Translations under genes and position numbers: made by a program | In this document: piece after piece, positions 44,501-55,195 of the stretch | How positions within the stretch are numbered: position 1 is the stretch's first letter | Layout of the letters: every line of letters starts with the position of its first letter | Source of the DNA: Hypericum androsaemum | Taxonomy: Eukaryota; Streptophyta; Magnoliopsida; Malpighiales; Hypericaceae | Assembly (NCBI GenBank): GCA_963995505.1 | Contig: OZ023188.1 | Span: forward strand, 15,265,912-15,329,911 | Length of the DNA: 64,000 nucleotides | Direction: 5' to 3' | The notes under the pieces: model-generated | What the model was told of the DNA's origin: nothing | The model's input: the letters and a program-made list of their open reading frames with translations, nothing else | The model's database searches: none

Positions 44501-45134
44501 CCGGGCTCGGCCTGTACCGATCGGCCGATCTCTTAATCGATTTCAGCTTGTGGTACGGCGAACCGTTGGTCTGGTTCGATTCGGCGACCGAACTCCGGCT
44601 CGGCTCGACGGCTCCAATATATAGAAAAGTAGAAGGAGGCGCCCTGGAGTCCTCCACATCGAACCTTCCAGAAACTTCACTTCCTCCTCCGAAAAGCTTC
44701 TGGCCTTCTCCGGTGGACCTCACCCGGTGCCGGTACAAGAAGAACGCGAGCGCCGAGAGCATCCCGAGGGTGACGATTCCGACGGAGATTGCGATCGCCA
44801 CTTTCTTGACTGGCTTAGCTGGCTGTGTGGCCGCCTGGATCGGTCTACTCCCATTGGCCGGGGGGGAAGTGGTGGTCGGGGTCGCCGGTGGGACCCCCGG
44901 GAAGAACGGCTCGTCCTTATCAATCTCCGGCGGGGGCGGAGGAGAGAGCGGAACAGTCTCCGGTGGCGGAGCTGATGTGACTGGGAAGAGTGGCTGGTGG
45001 AGAACTCTTCTTTTGGAGTACTCTGGCTTGTTAGTTAACGAAAACGACGACGTTGAAGGGGAGGAGGTAGTTAATGTAAGGAAGTAAACGGCGAGGAGGA
45101 ATAAGAGGGTGAAGTTGTGGATTCCAGCTCTCAT
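41532..45134 (-). CDS. Class I formin with signal peptide, TM segment and FH2 domain
   Basis: Four exons join in frame: 45134-43942, 43837-43635, 42676-42435 and 42332-41532, giving about 812 aa. Residues 1-25 are a signal peptide; a Pro-rich extracellular part ([16 protein letters not shown]) follows; a TM helix is at about 112-133 ([20 protein letters not shown]). The cytosolic linker contains an FH1-like [12 protein letters not shown] (about residue 325). FH2 begins near 366 ([13 protein letters not shown]) and includes [70 protein letters not shown] and [13 protein letters not shown]. Class I plant formins nucleate and bind actin at the plasma membrane and link it to the wall. It looks closest to the FH6/FH11 group from memory of those motifs. 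No defect seen. Confidence 0.95.
42855..42936. repeat. TATAGCGG-type hairpin repeat in formin intron 2
   Basis: TGTCAATAGCG (42855-42865) is inverted as CGCTATTGACA (42926-42936), with further GCTATAGCGGC palindromic blocks on both sides up to about 42965. Probably a small MITE remnant within the intron. Confidence 0.6.
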
Positions 45135-45459
45135 TGTAGACTACTACTCGCAATCTCGGGTCCTATTTTAAGAGTGGTTCTCCTATTTTTTATATTCGCA
45201 AATCTTAAACGGTTATGAATTGGAGCTCTCATTGTGGACTACTGCTCTTCTTCTTCTTGTTAATTTCTGGGTGGTCTTCTCCTCTTCTCTCTCCCCCACC
45301 AAATTCATGTCTCTCTATCTTCCTCGGAACTTTGCTTTTCTTTACTTTCTTGGCTTTTCTAGTGTCTCTTTGCAAGAGAAATTCTCCTCTCCTACGGATG
45401 AGAGAGAGAATTAATAAAGCGAGGCTATGTGCTGAATGAGAGGGGAGCTTTTTTTGGCT
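45135..45459 (-). promoter_or_regulatory. Upstream region of the formin gene
   Basis: About 325 bases separate the formin ATG from a short MULE MITE. The minus strand is purine-rich (about 45235-45400). No TATA box is certain. Confidence 0.35.
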
Positions 45460-45468
45460 GTGAGATTC

Positions 45469-45765
45469 GGGGGCGGATTTGGTGGGGACTGGGCTAGTCC
45501 CCAAATATGGGGACTAACTCAAACCAATATCACTACACATGTAAACCAATATCACATCACATGCAAACCAATATCACTTCATATGTAAACCAGTAACTTG
45601 CAAACCAATATTACTTCATATGCAAACCAATATCACTTCACATACAAACCAATATCACCTGATAGGTTATTGACCATCAGATTTAAAAATAATCAAATCC
45701 GACGGCCCAAAATGTAGTCCCCACCTATGGACAAATTTTCTTTAGTCCCCACTCAATCCATTCTC
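45469..45765 (+). mobile_element. Short MULE MITE, copy 1
   Basis: 297 bp, flanked by the 9-bp duplication GTGAGATTC (45460-45468) and GTGAGATCC (45766-45774), one mismatch. The inverted tips are GGATTTGGTGGGGACT and, from the right, GGATTGAGTGGGGACT. It contains six copies of AACCAATATC(A/T) or close variants (45515-45660), the same motif found in the large MULE. No coding frame. Confidence 0.88.
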
Positions 45766-45832
45766 GTGAGATCCGGGTGCATTTCGTTGTGTATATCTTT
45801 TCCGTATAATCAATTCGAACATTCGCTGCAAT

Positions 45833-46255
45833 CATGGTTTTAAAAAAAGCGGTCCGACCGGTTGGACCGCGAAACGGGCACAAGACCTGGTCGTTTTAAA
45901 GCTTTTGACCTGGATCTGTACTAACCGGACTAAATCCGATCGGACCGGTCGATTTTGAGGTCCACCCTGACCGATCGAACCCGGTTAGTACAAAAATGGG
46001 CGAAATTGACTTTTTTGGTGATTTTCGAGGAAAAAAATTGATTTGACAAGTTTATAAAGTAATAAATAAAGTAGATTTATAGAGTGGAGAGATAAAAAAT
46101 TAAGTCTACTTTTTTTGTATGGAAAATAAGTATATTTTAACCTACATATATATTATTTAAAATATTTAAAAATAAAATATTTTTGGTCCGACCGGTCGAC
46201 CCGGAAAATGGTAGGAATTCCGGGTCGTAGCTCCGGGCCGGATTTTAAAACCATG
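45833..46255 (+). mobile_element. hAT MITE (CATGGTTTTAAA family), copy 1
   Basis: 423 bp, tips CATGGTTTTAAAA and TTTTAAAACCATG, flanked by GCTGCAAT (45825-45832) and GCTGCAAC (46256-46263), an 8-bp duplication with one change. The tips are followed by CGGTCCGACCGG-rich sequence. Non-coding. Confidence 0.92.
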
Positions 46256-47261
46256 GCTGCAACGATTAATTTGTTATTTAAGACCATATTAAAAGTTACA
46301 ATATTTCCGTATCAAGTTTAATGAAAGAATATATTTTTGAATACTAAATTTTAAGATACCAAATTAAATTAGAGCGTTATGGTTTTTTTTTTTACGGAAA
46401 GCATTACCATGCCCATTCTTTCTAATTTTTTACACTGGTGGTTGGTTGTTGTTGGGCTTTGTTTTTTTTTATCCGTACGCTGCTGTAATGATAGTTACAG
46501 CGGATGATGCACTGTGGGAGACGGCGGGGTTGCCGTTAGTCATAAAAAGCCACGTGGCCAGCAAAGGAATCTGCTTGTCGTGTCCTTTTCGGGAGAAATG
46601 ACGATTATGGCCATGGAAAGCGAATATTTGGGCCTTGAATTGTCTCTTATTGTCCGATCCGGGGTTATTTTCAATCTTATAGTCGAGTAGAGGTGTGTTC
46701 GAAACCGAACAAAACTGCAAAATCGAACAAATTGCAAAACTATAAACCATAAAAAAACAAACTGAATGCATTTTCAGTTTCGGTGTGCGGTTTCAAACCG
46801 CACCACAAAAAATTGGTTCGGGTCGGTATTCGCTTTGGATTATACCGCGAAACCGAACCGCACCGCACCTTTAAACGACATAGTTTTAATATATGTTTAT
46901 TTCGACTAAAACGACGTCGTTTTGGTTTGGTATATAAACCATTTTTCTTCTCCCCTCGACCCTTCCCTCATTTTGTTGGAAAAACTAGATAGAAATAAAA
47001 TCCCTAAAAAATTTTCCCTTCCCTGCCGACCGCCATCGCCCTTCCCTGATTCCCCTCGTCATTTTTCTTTTCCGTTCGCCCTCCCCCTCCTCATTTTGTT
47101 GAAAAACCTAGATAGAACTTTGCCTCGGCGTCTTTCTTTTCTGTTCGGTGTGCGATTTCTCGTCGTCGGGTTCTTTATGGTAAAAATACTTAAAAAATTA
47201 TGTCCATTTTTGTTACCAATTACCCACTATTTTCATCCTTGTTTGTTACCGATTATCCTCA

Positions 47262-47297
47262 TTTTGTTTGTTTGTTTGTTTGTTTGTTTGTTTGTTA
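47262..47297. repeat. (TTTG)n microsatellite
   Basis: About eight uninterrupted GTTT/TTTG units inside the hAT element, near its transposase remnant. Confidence 0.9.
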
Positions 47298-47559
47298 CTG
47301 ATTACCCAATATTTTCATCTTTGTTACCGATTACCCATTTTTGTTACCTATTTGTTACTAATTTTTGTATAGAAATCTAGAGTTTGGTTGTCCAAGTTTA
47401 GGTTGAGGGTACTGTCCATGTTACTTGCATTCTATTTGTTACTTATTTTTGTTGATGTCGTTCTTATAATTCTGTCCGAGAACTTGCTTAAATTCTTGTG
47501 CAATTTATATGTTTGATGTTTGATGCTTAATGCTTAGATTCTGTTAATGTTGATTGTAC

Positions 47560-48780
47560 TTTTAGTGCAAGAAAGGATAGTGTATGGATGTCGATACAAG
47601 GTGGAATTCCACATATTTGATGTTAGATGCTGCTGAGAAGTAAGAGAGAGCTTTCAATCGACTAGAGAGACATGATGGAAGATATGTGAGATAATTTATC
47701 GAGCCTGAAGAAGATAGAAATGATGAGGATGATGAGTATGAGGATAATTTGGACTTTCCCGGAAGAACAATGAATGTTATCATACCTCCTAACGGCGATG
47801 ATTGGGATAATGCAAGATATTTTCTCAGGTTTTTGAAGATATTTTATGATATGACAAACAAGTTCTCTACAAGTTTAAGTGTCACACCCAATGAGTTTTT
47901 TCATGATTATGTGTACTTGCGTAGAGCACTCAAGAAGTATGTCTCTTCAAGTATTAAAATATTGGCATCTATGGCAAAGAAGATGACGTGGAAGTGCAAT
48001 AAGTATTGGGGTAAGTTTGAATCCACTAACGGGTTATTGTATGTATCCATAGTTTTGGATCCTCGATACAAGAGTGGGTATGTGAGGGCTTCATTTGGTC
48101 AATTATATCAGAAAGCACAAGCCGATGCATATGGCGAAAGAGTGGATGTAATGTTGTCTCAGTTATTTGAGCAATATGAAGAGCGTTATCGCAAATCTAC
48201 TTCGGTTGCCTCCACTAGCTCACAACAAGTTGATATGAGAATGGAAGATGATGAACTTCTCAATGATGATGACGACATGAAAGATTTGAAGTTTCAGGAT
48301 GAATGGGACAAACAAATTTTGGTGGATAAATCAAGTGAAATAATCACGAATTTAGCCAAATACTTGCGAGATCCGGTGGAGGCAACTTGCGGTAATTTTG
48401 ACATCTTGAGTTGGTGGAAAGTTAACACCGTGAAGTATCCGATCATGGCTGATATTGTACGAGACGTGCTAGCAATTCTGGTATTAATCGTTGCCTCAGA
48501 ATCTGCTTTTAGCACGGGTGAACGAGTGCTTGACCCTCATCGAAGTTCATTGAAGCCTAAAATCGTAGAAGTATTAGTTTGTGCTCAAAATTGATTACAG
48601 ATTAAGCCACGCAAAAATGATGATGATGAAGATCCATTGGAGGATAACAAAATACTTGAAGGTTAGTTGTTATTTAAAATTAAATAATTGACTTTAAGTC
48701 ATAACACATTTTAAGTTCTAATTACTTTTTGTGTTATTGTAGAACTTGAGAAAGAATTTAAATGCGAAGATGACAACTAA
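47560..48780 (+). pseudogene. hAT transposase, C-terminal part
   Basis: An STRWNSTYLML-like start near 47590 is followed by stops, then an open stretch 47749-48594: FFHDYVYLRRALKKYV, LDPRYKSGYVRASFG and the hAT dimerisation signature SWWKVNTVKYPIMADIVRDV and ASESAFSTGERVLDPHRSSL. A Trp-to-stop change ends it at 48592-48594; a short acidic exon (about 48595-48662, then 48743-48780) would complete the tail. The RNase H-like catalytic core is missing. Unlikely to encode an active transposase. Confidence 0.88.
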
Positions 48781-49564
48781 TGGTGTACATATATTGTTGC
48801 AAATGTAATTGCAGTTCAACTTGTTGTGTTCTAGTTTAATTTGGTTGTTTTGATGGATGTTTGCTGCTGAAACTTGGTGAACTATTGCTGAAATTTATAT
48901 TAGTTTTGTGACAAGTTGCTGAAACTTTAATTTTGGAAAAAAGATTGTTTGGGTTGCTGGAACTTTGGAGGCTCCAAAATACAAAAAGAATATTTGGATT
49001 GCCTAGATGATGGATGTAGGATGCTTGCTCATGTAATATTTTAAGTAGCATAAGTAATGACTTTCATGAACTTTCTCTCTTGGTTCTTTTGTATTTTCGT
49101 TGCTTTTGTGAACTTTGGCAATTGTATTTTTTTTAGGACGGAAGGAAACTGTGAAATGGGCCATTTCAAGTGGCTGTTGCATACTTTTAATTGAGCCTAT
49201 ATTTTTTTTATATTGGGCTGACGACAAAGATGGGCTTTTTTATGTTTTCTTTATTTGAGCTTTCAAATCGCAAAATTGCAATAAACTGCAAAATCGCACC
49301 TGCACTGCAAAACCGTAAAGTATGCGGTTTCACACCAAACCACAAAATCGATGGTTTCGGTTTTAAATTTTTTTTAAGCTGCGGTGCGATTTAGCTCAAA
49401 AGTTTCACACCGCTAAACCGCACCGCCCTCACTCCTACTGTCGAGATCATGGGGGATAGTGACCGATGGGGGCTGTCTAAAAATAATTTTAATAAAATAC
49501 AGAAGAGAGATATCCTAAAATTATTATTTAATAAAATTGTTACCATGGAATATGATATATTATA

Positions 49565-50672
49565 GAGATAATTATATACAGGACTCCAGTGTATAGTCAA
49601 TAGACTCTGAGGATCCTGTAGTTTCCCTACTAATTGCTAAGCTCCTGTAGTTTGGTTATTATTATATTTTTGGGTCCCTAGCTGATGTCATTAATCATTT
49701 TTTTCTTATTTTATATTTGAAATGACTGATATGCCCTTGCTTCCGTCAACTAAAATCGCTGGTCATCTTCTCCGGCCATTTTTTCGGCCACTTTCTTTCC
49801 CGGAGCACCGCTTCTGTCCGTTCCGGTGTTCGTACGGTCCCAAGGGTGGTGTCTTCTTCTTCTTCTTCTTCTTTGAGCTCAAGCGATGATCATAGCCGGA
49901 ACCTAATTCTGCCACGCCGCTAACGGAACCTAACTCCCCGAAACCTAATTGTCGTGTGGACCCCGTGTAATCCGCCGCCTACAACATCATAGCCGACTGC
50001 GGCTTCGGCACAAGTGGCCAGACTCCATCAATCCCCGAGAATCCTCTGCCCTCCTAGCCTCAACCGCACGTCCTCTTCGGTCATTTCAAATATAAAATAA
50101 AAAAAATTGATTAATCATATCAGCCAGGGACCCCGAAAGCATAGTTTTAAAAAATACGGTCCGACCGGTCAGACCATAAATCATCCCATTTACCGACACA
50201 TTTTTGGGGTGAAAAATGGACTCCGGTCGAACCATCCATTTTTTGGTCGGCCCGAGTGGTTTTTAGCCTCGTTCTGACCGAAAATCACCGGTTTGACCAG
50301 AACTTACCCGATTTGGTTCGATTTTTTGTGTTATATTTTTTTTAAGTTGAATTTGGTAAGTGATGTTTAAAATAAAATAATTTTAATAAAACTTGGGTAG
50401 GTAAATGGGTGGGGGAAGAGAAAAAATACAAAATAGTCCCTACCATTTATAATTAAATACTATAAAAATAATATATTTTAAATAAAAAATTTCCAGTTCG
50501 ACCGGAAAAAATAGAAAACGGCAGATTTCCAGGTCTTACCAAAATTCGTATTTTAAAATTATGCCCGAAAGTATAATAATAACCAAACTACATGGCTTAG
50601 CAATTAGTAGAGAAACTATAAGGTCCCCAGAGTCTATTTGACTATACCCTGAAGTACTGTCAGTAGTTATCT
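49565..50672. mobile_element. Inverted-repeat element hosting a nested hAT MITE
   Basis: The left arm (about 49565-49735) and right arm (about 50090-50139 plus 50572-50672) are inverted: ACAGGACTCCAGTGTATAGT against its complement ending at ACTGT near 50660; CTACTAATTGCTAAGC in both arms; TTTATATTTGAAATGA in both. The 350-base core (49740-50085) is GC-richer and non-coding. The right arm is split by a 424-bp hAT MITE. Target duplication of the outer element not resolved. Confidence 0.75.
50140..50563 (+). mobile_element. hAT MITE (CATGGTTTTAAA family), copy 2, nested
   Basis: 424 bp, tips CATAGTTTTAAAA and TTTTAAAATTATG, flanked by perfect 8-bp duplications CCCGAAAG (50132-50139, 50564-50571). 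Same length, orientation and CGGTCCGACCGG subterminal block as the copy at 45833. Inserted in the right arm of the element at 49565-50672. Confidence 0.93.
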
Positions 50673-50687
50673 TTATATTATATTTTA

Positions 50688-51256
50688 GGGAAAAGTCTAC
50701 TTTAGTACCATGTAGTATCGCCCAAAATTACTTTAGTACCCTGTGGTAAAAAACTGATCAATCGAGTCATACTTATTCTAATTAACATCAAAAAGGTCCT
50801 CGGGCAGCTGCCCGGACCTGCCCGAACCTACCCGAACCCTGCCCGAACTACGTGGTGCCACGTGGACATCCATCTCCTTCCCTCCGCCTCCTCCTCCTCC
50901 TCCGCGTCCTCCTCCTCCTCCTCCACCTCTTCGCGTCCTCCTCCTCCTCCTCTGCGTCCTCCTCCTCCTCCTCCGCGTCCTCCTCTCCGCGTCCTCCTCC
51001 TCCGCGTCCTCCTCCTCCTCCTCCCCACGTCCTCCTCCTCCTCCTCTCCAAGTGGCGCCACATCATCAAAATTTGGTGACGTGGCTGGCCACGTAGTTCG
51101 GGCAGGGTTCGGGTAGGTTCGGGCAGGTCCGGGCAGCTGTCCGAGGACTTTTTTGATGTTAATTAGAATAAGTATGACTCGATTGATCAGTTTTTTACCA
51201 CAGAGTACTAAAGTGATTTTGGGCGATATTACAAGGTACTAAAGTGGAATTTTCTC
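50688..51256. mobile_element. Foldback-type element with (TCC)n core, copy 2
   Basis: 569 bp, arms 50688-50875 and 51050-51256, same arm sequence as the element at 27545 (GGGAAAAGTCTACTTTAGTA, CTCGGGCAGCTGCCCGGAC, GTGACGTGGCTGGCCACGTA). The core (about 50876-51049) is (TCC)n interrupted by GCGTCC, shorter than in copy 1 and with a different interruption. The target duplication is not clear. Open frames in the core are repeat artefacts. Confidence 0.9.
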
Positions 51257-51368
51257 TTTTTAAGGATCCATCCTAAATTTCGAGGCGCTTGACTTCGCAA
51301 TTGGGCAATAAACTATTTGCCACCACGGATATACGTCGAGGAATTTCGGGAATTATAAGACTACTGTA

Positions 51369-51900
51369 CTTTTTTTTTTTGATAAGTGAATATGTATTAA
51401 TCATAAAAAGTGGCAAAAATTACATACAGAAAACCCGAATACAAAGACGCCAAGGGACCAAATTAATCTGAATAATCTCCCCAATAATTCAGACTAATTT
51501 AACTTGAGCAACTCCAAAAACAAAATTAGATCTTGGCCATGTAGTTCCGTAATCAAGTTTGACCAAATTAGGTATTCTCGCGTTTGAAAAATTGTCCTAT
51601 TGATAACAAAGTTTACATTGATTGCTTTTCTTCAAATATCACCTTATTTCGGTAATTCAATATGCTCCATAGTATGTCACCAAACACAGCAAACCAGATA
51701 TTCTTCAACATTCGGCCGCGAACTAGTCCAGTCCAGCTAGCCAAAGCAGCAGCTGGTAGACGCGGTGAACACCAGCTGATTCCAACCAAATTTCCAAAGT
51801 AGGACCAGATCCGTCGAGCAAAACAACAACGAAGTAGGAATTGCGGGCCCGTTTCTGCACCTGCACACCACACGATACAAGAACATAACCCCATTCATTC
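51369..51900 (-). mobile_element. 5'-truncated LINE tail with zf-RVT domain
   Basis: The minus strand encodes a zf-RVT-like segment (51894-51613; FLLRCCFARRIWSYFGNLVG, then DILWSILNYRNKVIFEEKQ) and ends in a poly(A) read as the T run at about 51370-51380, preceded by the common tail ATACATATTCACTTATC. Target duplication not identified. Confidence 0.75.
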
Positions 51901-52116
51901 CTTTTATACGGTCTACATGCTTACGCTTTTTCGACTCCAGCTTTCCCGGAATAATCGCTTACCGCGAAATTAAATGTTGAGATAATACAATTCCTTTACC
52001 CATTTTAACTTATTGCAACTACAACATTCTTTCTATCTACGAAATAAGATTATAGATCGACTTACCGACTTCCTCTTATCTCTACTTTTCTGCTGGGAGA
52101 CATATACACCTTTGGG

Positions 52117-52391
52117 GAGACCGGATTGAGTGGGGACTAAAGAAATTTTGTCCATAGGTGGGGAATACATTTTGGGCCGTCAAATTTGATTATCTTTAAA
52201 TCTGATGGTCAATAACCTATCAGGTGTTATTGGTTTGCATGTGAAGTGATATTGGTTTGCATGTGAAGTAATATTGGTTTAGAAGACGCTGGTTTACTTA
52301 TGAAGTGATATTGGTTTGCATGTGTAGTGATATTGGTTTGAGTTAGTCCCCATATTTGGGGACTACCCCAGTCTCCACCAAATCCACCCCG
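52117..52391 (-). mobile_element. Short MULE MITE, copy 2, inverted relative to copy 1
   Basis: 275 bp. It is the complement of the element at 45469 over nearly its whole length, including both tips and the GATATTGGTTTGCATGTGAA repeats (52230-52345). CCTTTGGG flanks both sides (52109-52116, 52392-52399). Non-coding. Confidence 0.88.
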
Positions 52392-52399
52392 CCTTTGGG

Positions 52400-53975
52400 C
52401 ATATGCTTTTGGCTTTTCTTTTTACCACTTTTTCTCCTTTAAAATTTTTTTTAATTAGAAAAAGACCTCCACCATCACGAGCCCAACACTAGATTGTGTC
52501 CTCCTACCCAATGATATTAAATATTCTTTAAAGAAACGTTAGTCACCAACGATAATGAACTGGTAGGCCTCTCAAGTCTCAAGCGTGTTACTTGATAATA
52601 TATCTTGAATTAAAATTCTTAGAAATGTAGCACGTTAAAATTTGGTAAATTTTTTTGCCACTTTTTTTATCTCGATTTTGTTTAAATATATTGTGTATAT
52701 ATCCAAATATAAGATACACGAAGTGTCTACTAAAAATTAATTTCTAAAATACATTATCAAATATTTGGGTGCTCTCGTAAGTACATTCGTCCAATTGCAT
52801 TTGCCTTTTTTTGGTACTTATTTTTGGCAATTTACTAAATGAAAAATCAGATATTTGCTGCGACCTGCGAGCGCGCCTTTGTTGCTTATAAAATAAGAAA
52901 ACAATTTTACGTATTCACCGTCAACTACTAAATAGGATCAGGTAGTGGATGCTCGCAAATGAAACTGTACTCCTAATATGTTAGAATTTTAATACTAAAT
53001 TTAAAATTTTTAAAAAATTAATTAATATATAAAATATATTTTATTATATGAAGAATTTATGTATGTTCCCTTTAATGATGTGATATTAACACGTCAACGA
53101 CATATTTATCTAGGGAAAATGAAAGATTTTAGAGTGTGAACTATTTTATTTTGTTTTCATAATTAGAGCCATAATTAACTTCTAAAGCTTTAATGGAAGG
53201 AATGTTGATAATCAAATAGGACATGTAGCTATAAAAACACCAACCAGGGTAATATAATTTTACCTTGTATCAAATAGGATCTCCAAGAAATTAAACAAAA
53301 CTATAAAATGGCATCTAAGAATTTAGGGTACGAAGTATTTTACTAAAGATGCATGTACGAATGAAATTGTATGCCTTGTATTAACCAGAGAAAGAAAATA
53401 GATAATTAATTGATAGTTAGAAGACTTACAAGTGGCAGAAAATCTTCATGTGCGCAAAAGATTTGTTTACCTCAGAATACAAATCACAAAACAACTCCAA
53501 AAGGGTTCTAACACTATAATTCTACCATAAAACAAATACAAAAAAACAAGTATACAAGCTAAATTACCTCTTGTAAGATATTGCAAACCATAATCTAATT
53601 CAGTTTGATTCCTTTTGTTCTTAGGTAGGAGAACCGAACCAAAATTGAGAGCCAAAATTTTAAGAATTGAAGATCAGAACCAAAGCAATTCACATCTAAT
53701 TCTGGATTTACACATATGTACACTTTTGTCGAAATAAATATCATATATCTCGACATGCTTTTACATAGTAACAATTATTCTAAGTGATGATGGTCAAGGG
53801 ATGATGGAGTCCGGAAAATCGAACTACTCGGATTGGATTTTTAGTGTGGAATTACAATAATTCTTATATATGTTTGGCGCTTTCTTGAGGCTGAGAGAAA
53901 ATATTTTTTCTTCTTTGAGCAACAATGATCAAAATTGATAATAATGATTAAAATTTTTGTTCAGTTGAGCCTATG
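52400..53975. other. AT-rich spacer
   Basis: No gene, RNA or repeat structure could be supported. Confidence 0.6.
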
Positions 53976-55195
53976 ACTTTATGTGTGCATCTTTAATTAT
54001 CAATGATACTCCCTTCAAGATGAGCTCGTGTACCCCAGATGACCTTCAAGTCGAGTGGCTCGATCAATGTTTGGTTACTTTTTTGATTGATCCAGGTCAG
54101 TTAAGGTATATCAAACAGAACTTAATTAGTTACGGAGTTAAAGGCTTCAAAATCTGGAAACTTGGCGATGATGAGATCCTCATTCCTCATTGCGTTCGAC
54201 TTGGCTGAGAACTTGATTATCTGGAGTAAAAAGCTTCAGCCCTTCTTCAAAGGCATCGAACCGTCGTCACCGAGTTATCGGGCAACAACCAGAAGCATGT
54301 GGCTTCAACTCCGTGGTGTCCTGCTCCAGGTTTGGTCTAGCTTTTTTCTCGAGTGGTTGGTGGCTCCATTGGGTGATTTCAAAGCGACCGACAAAGCTAA
54401 GTCTAGCCGGAGATGGTTAGATTCAGCTTTTGTGCAATTATCCGCATGGAAAAAGTTAGTCGTAAGGTTAATCTCAGGATTGGAAATGAAATGTATGTTG
54501 TCCGGATTGATGAAATTATGCTGGATGAAGCTGTAATTTTTCATGATTCCGAATGAGAAATTGGATATACGAAGGATTTCACTTCAGGTTATTTTATGGA
54601 GAATGTGGCCAAAAAATCTTAGAGCATGGTTGGGGTTATGAGTGAAGATGCAGGCGAAGATGTTTGCCATGTTGTTGAAGTCGGAGCTCTGATGGAATTT
54701 GTTCTGCAATATCCTATTTTTGGCTTTGGTTTGGCCGTCAGTGCTGCTGATCATCTTGATGTTCAGTTTGATGGTTCTGAAGTTGTTCAAGTGGCTACAT
54801 CTGTTTTGGCTCCTAAAGTTGAGCAATCATTTGTTGTTGCTCCTGAGAATTTTCCATAGGTTAATAGTGTTGTGCCCTCTGTGGTTGCTACCTTTTTTGC
54901 AGATGTACAGCAAGTTGCAGTAGTTTCTACTGGTGCAGATAAGGTGGTGCTGCCCTCTGCTACTTCTTTAGCAATTGGCCAGTTCGAGGATTTTGTTGCA
55001 GCTGCAGAAGTGTTGAAAGTGCAGCTGTGCATTCTACTGTTGTAGAGGTGGACGAAACGCGTTCCCCTGCTCCTGATGGTTTAGTTGATATGCCCTATGA
55101 TGTGGCTGCAACTTTTACAGAGGTGCAGCAATTTGCTGCCATTTCTGCGATTGCAGTTGAGGAAGGCTCGATTTTTTATGCTTCTTGTTCAGTTG

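Larger units (their letters stand above)
46688..49437 (+). mobile_element. 2.75-kb hAT element with truncated transposase
   Basis: Tips TAGAGGTGTG (left) and CACTCCTA (right, complement TAGGAGTG) are inverted. Flanks TAGTCGAG (46680-46687) and CTGTCGAG (49438-49445) agree at six of eight positions. Subterminal GCGGTTT/AAACCGC motifs are dense at both ends (46780-46880, 49260-49430). It encodes only the C-terminal part of a transposase and lacks the N-terminal zinc-finger and catalytic parts, so it is non-autonomous. Confidence 0.85.

Noticed and set aside
44377..45087. Open frame of 236 codons on +
   Set aside because: Opposite strand of formin exon 1; Gly-rich only because the real strand is Pro-rich.
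50828..51116. Similar low-complexity frames
   Set aside because: Same cause: the (TCC)n core of the second foldback copy.
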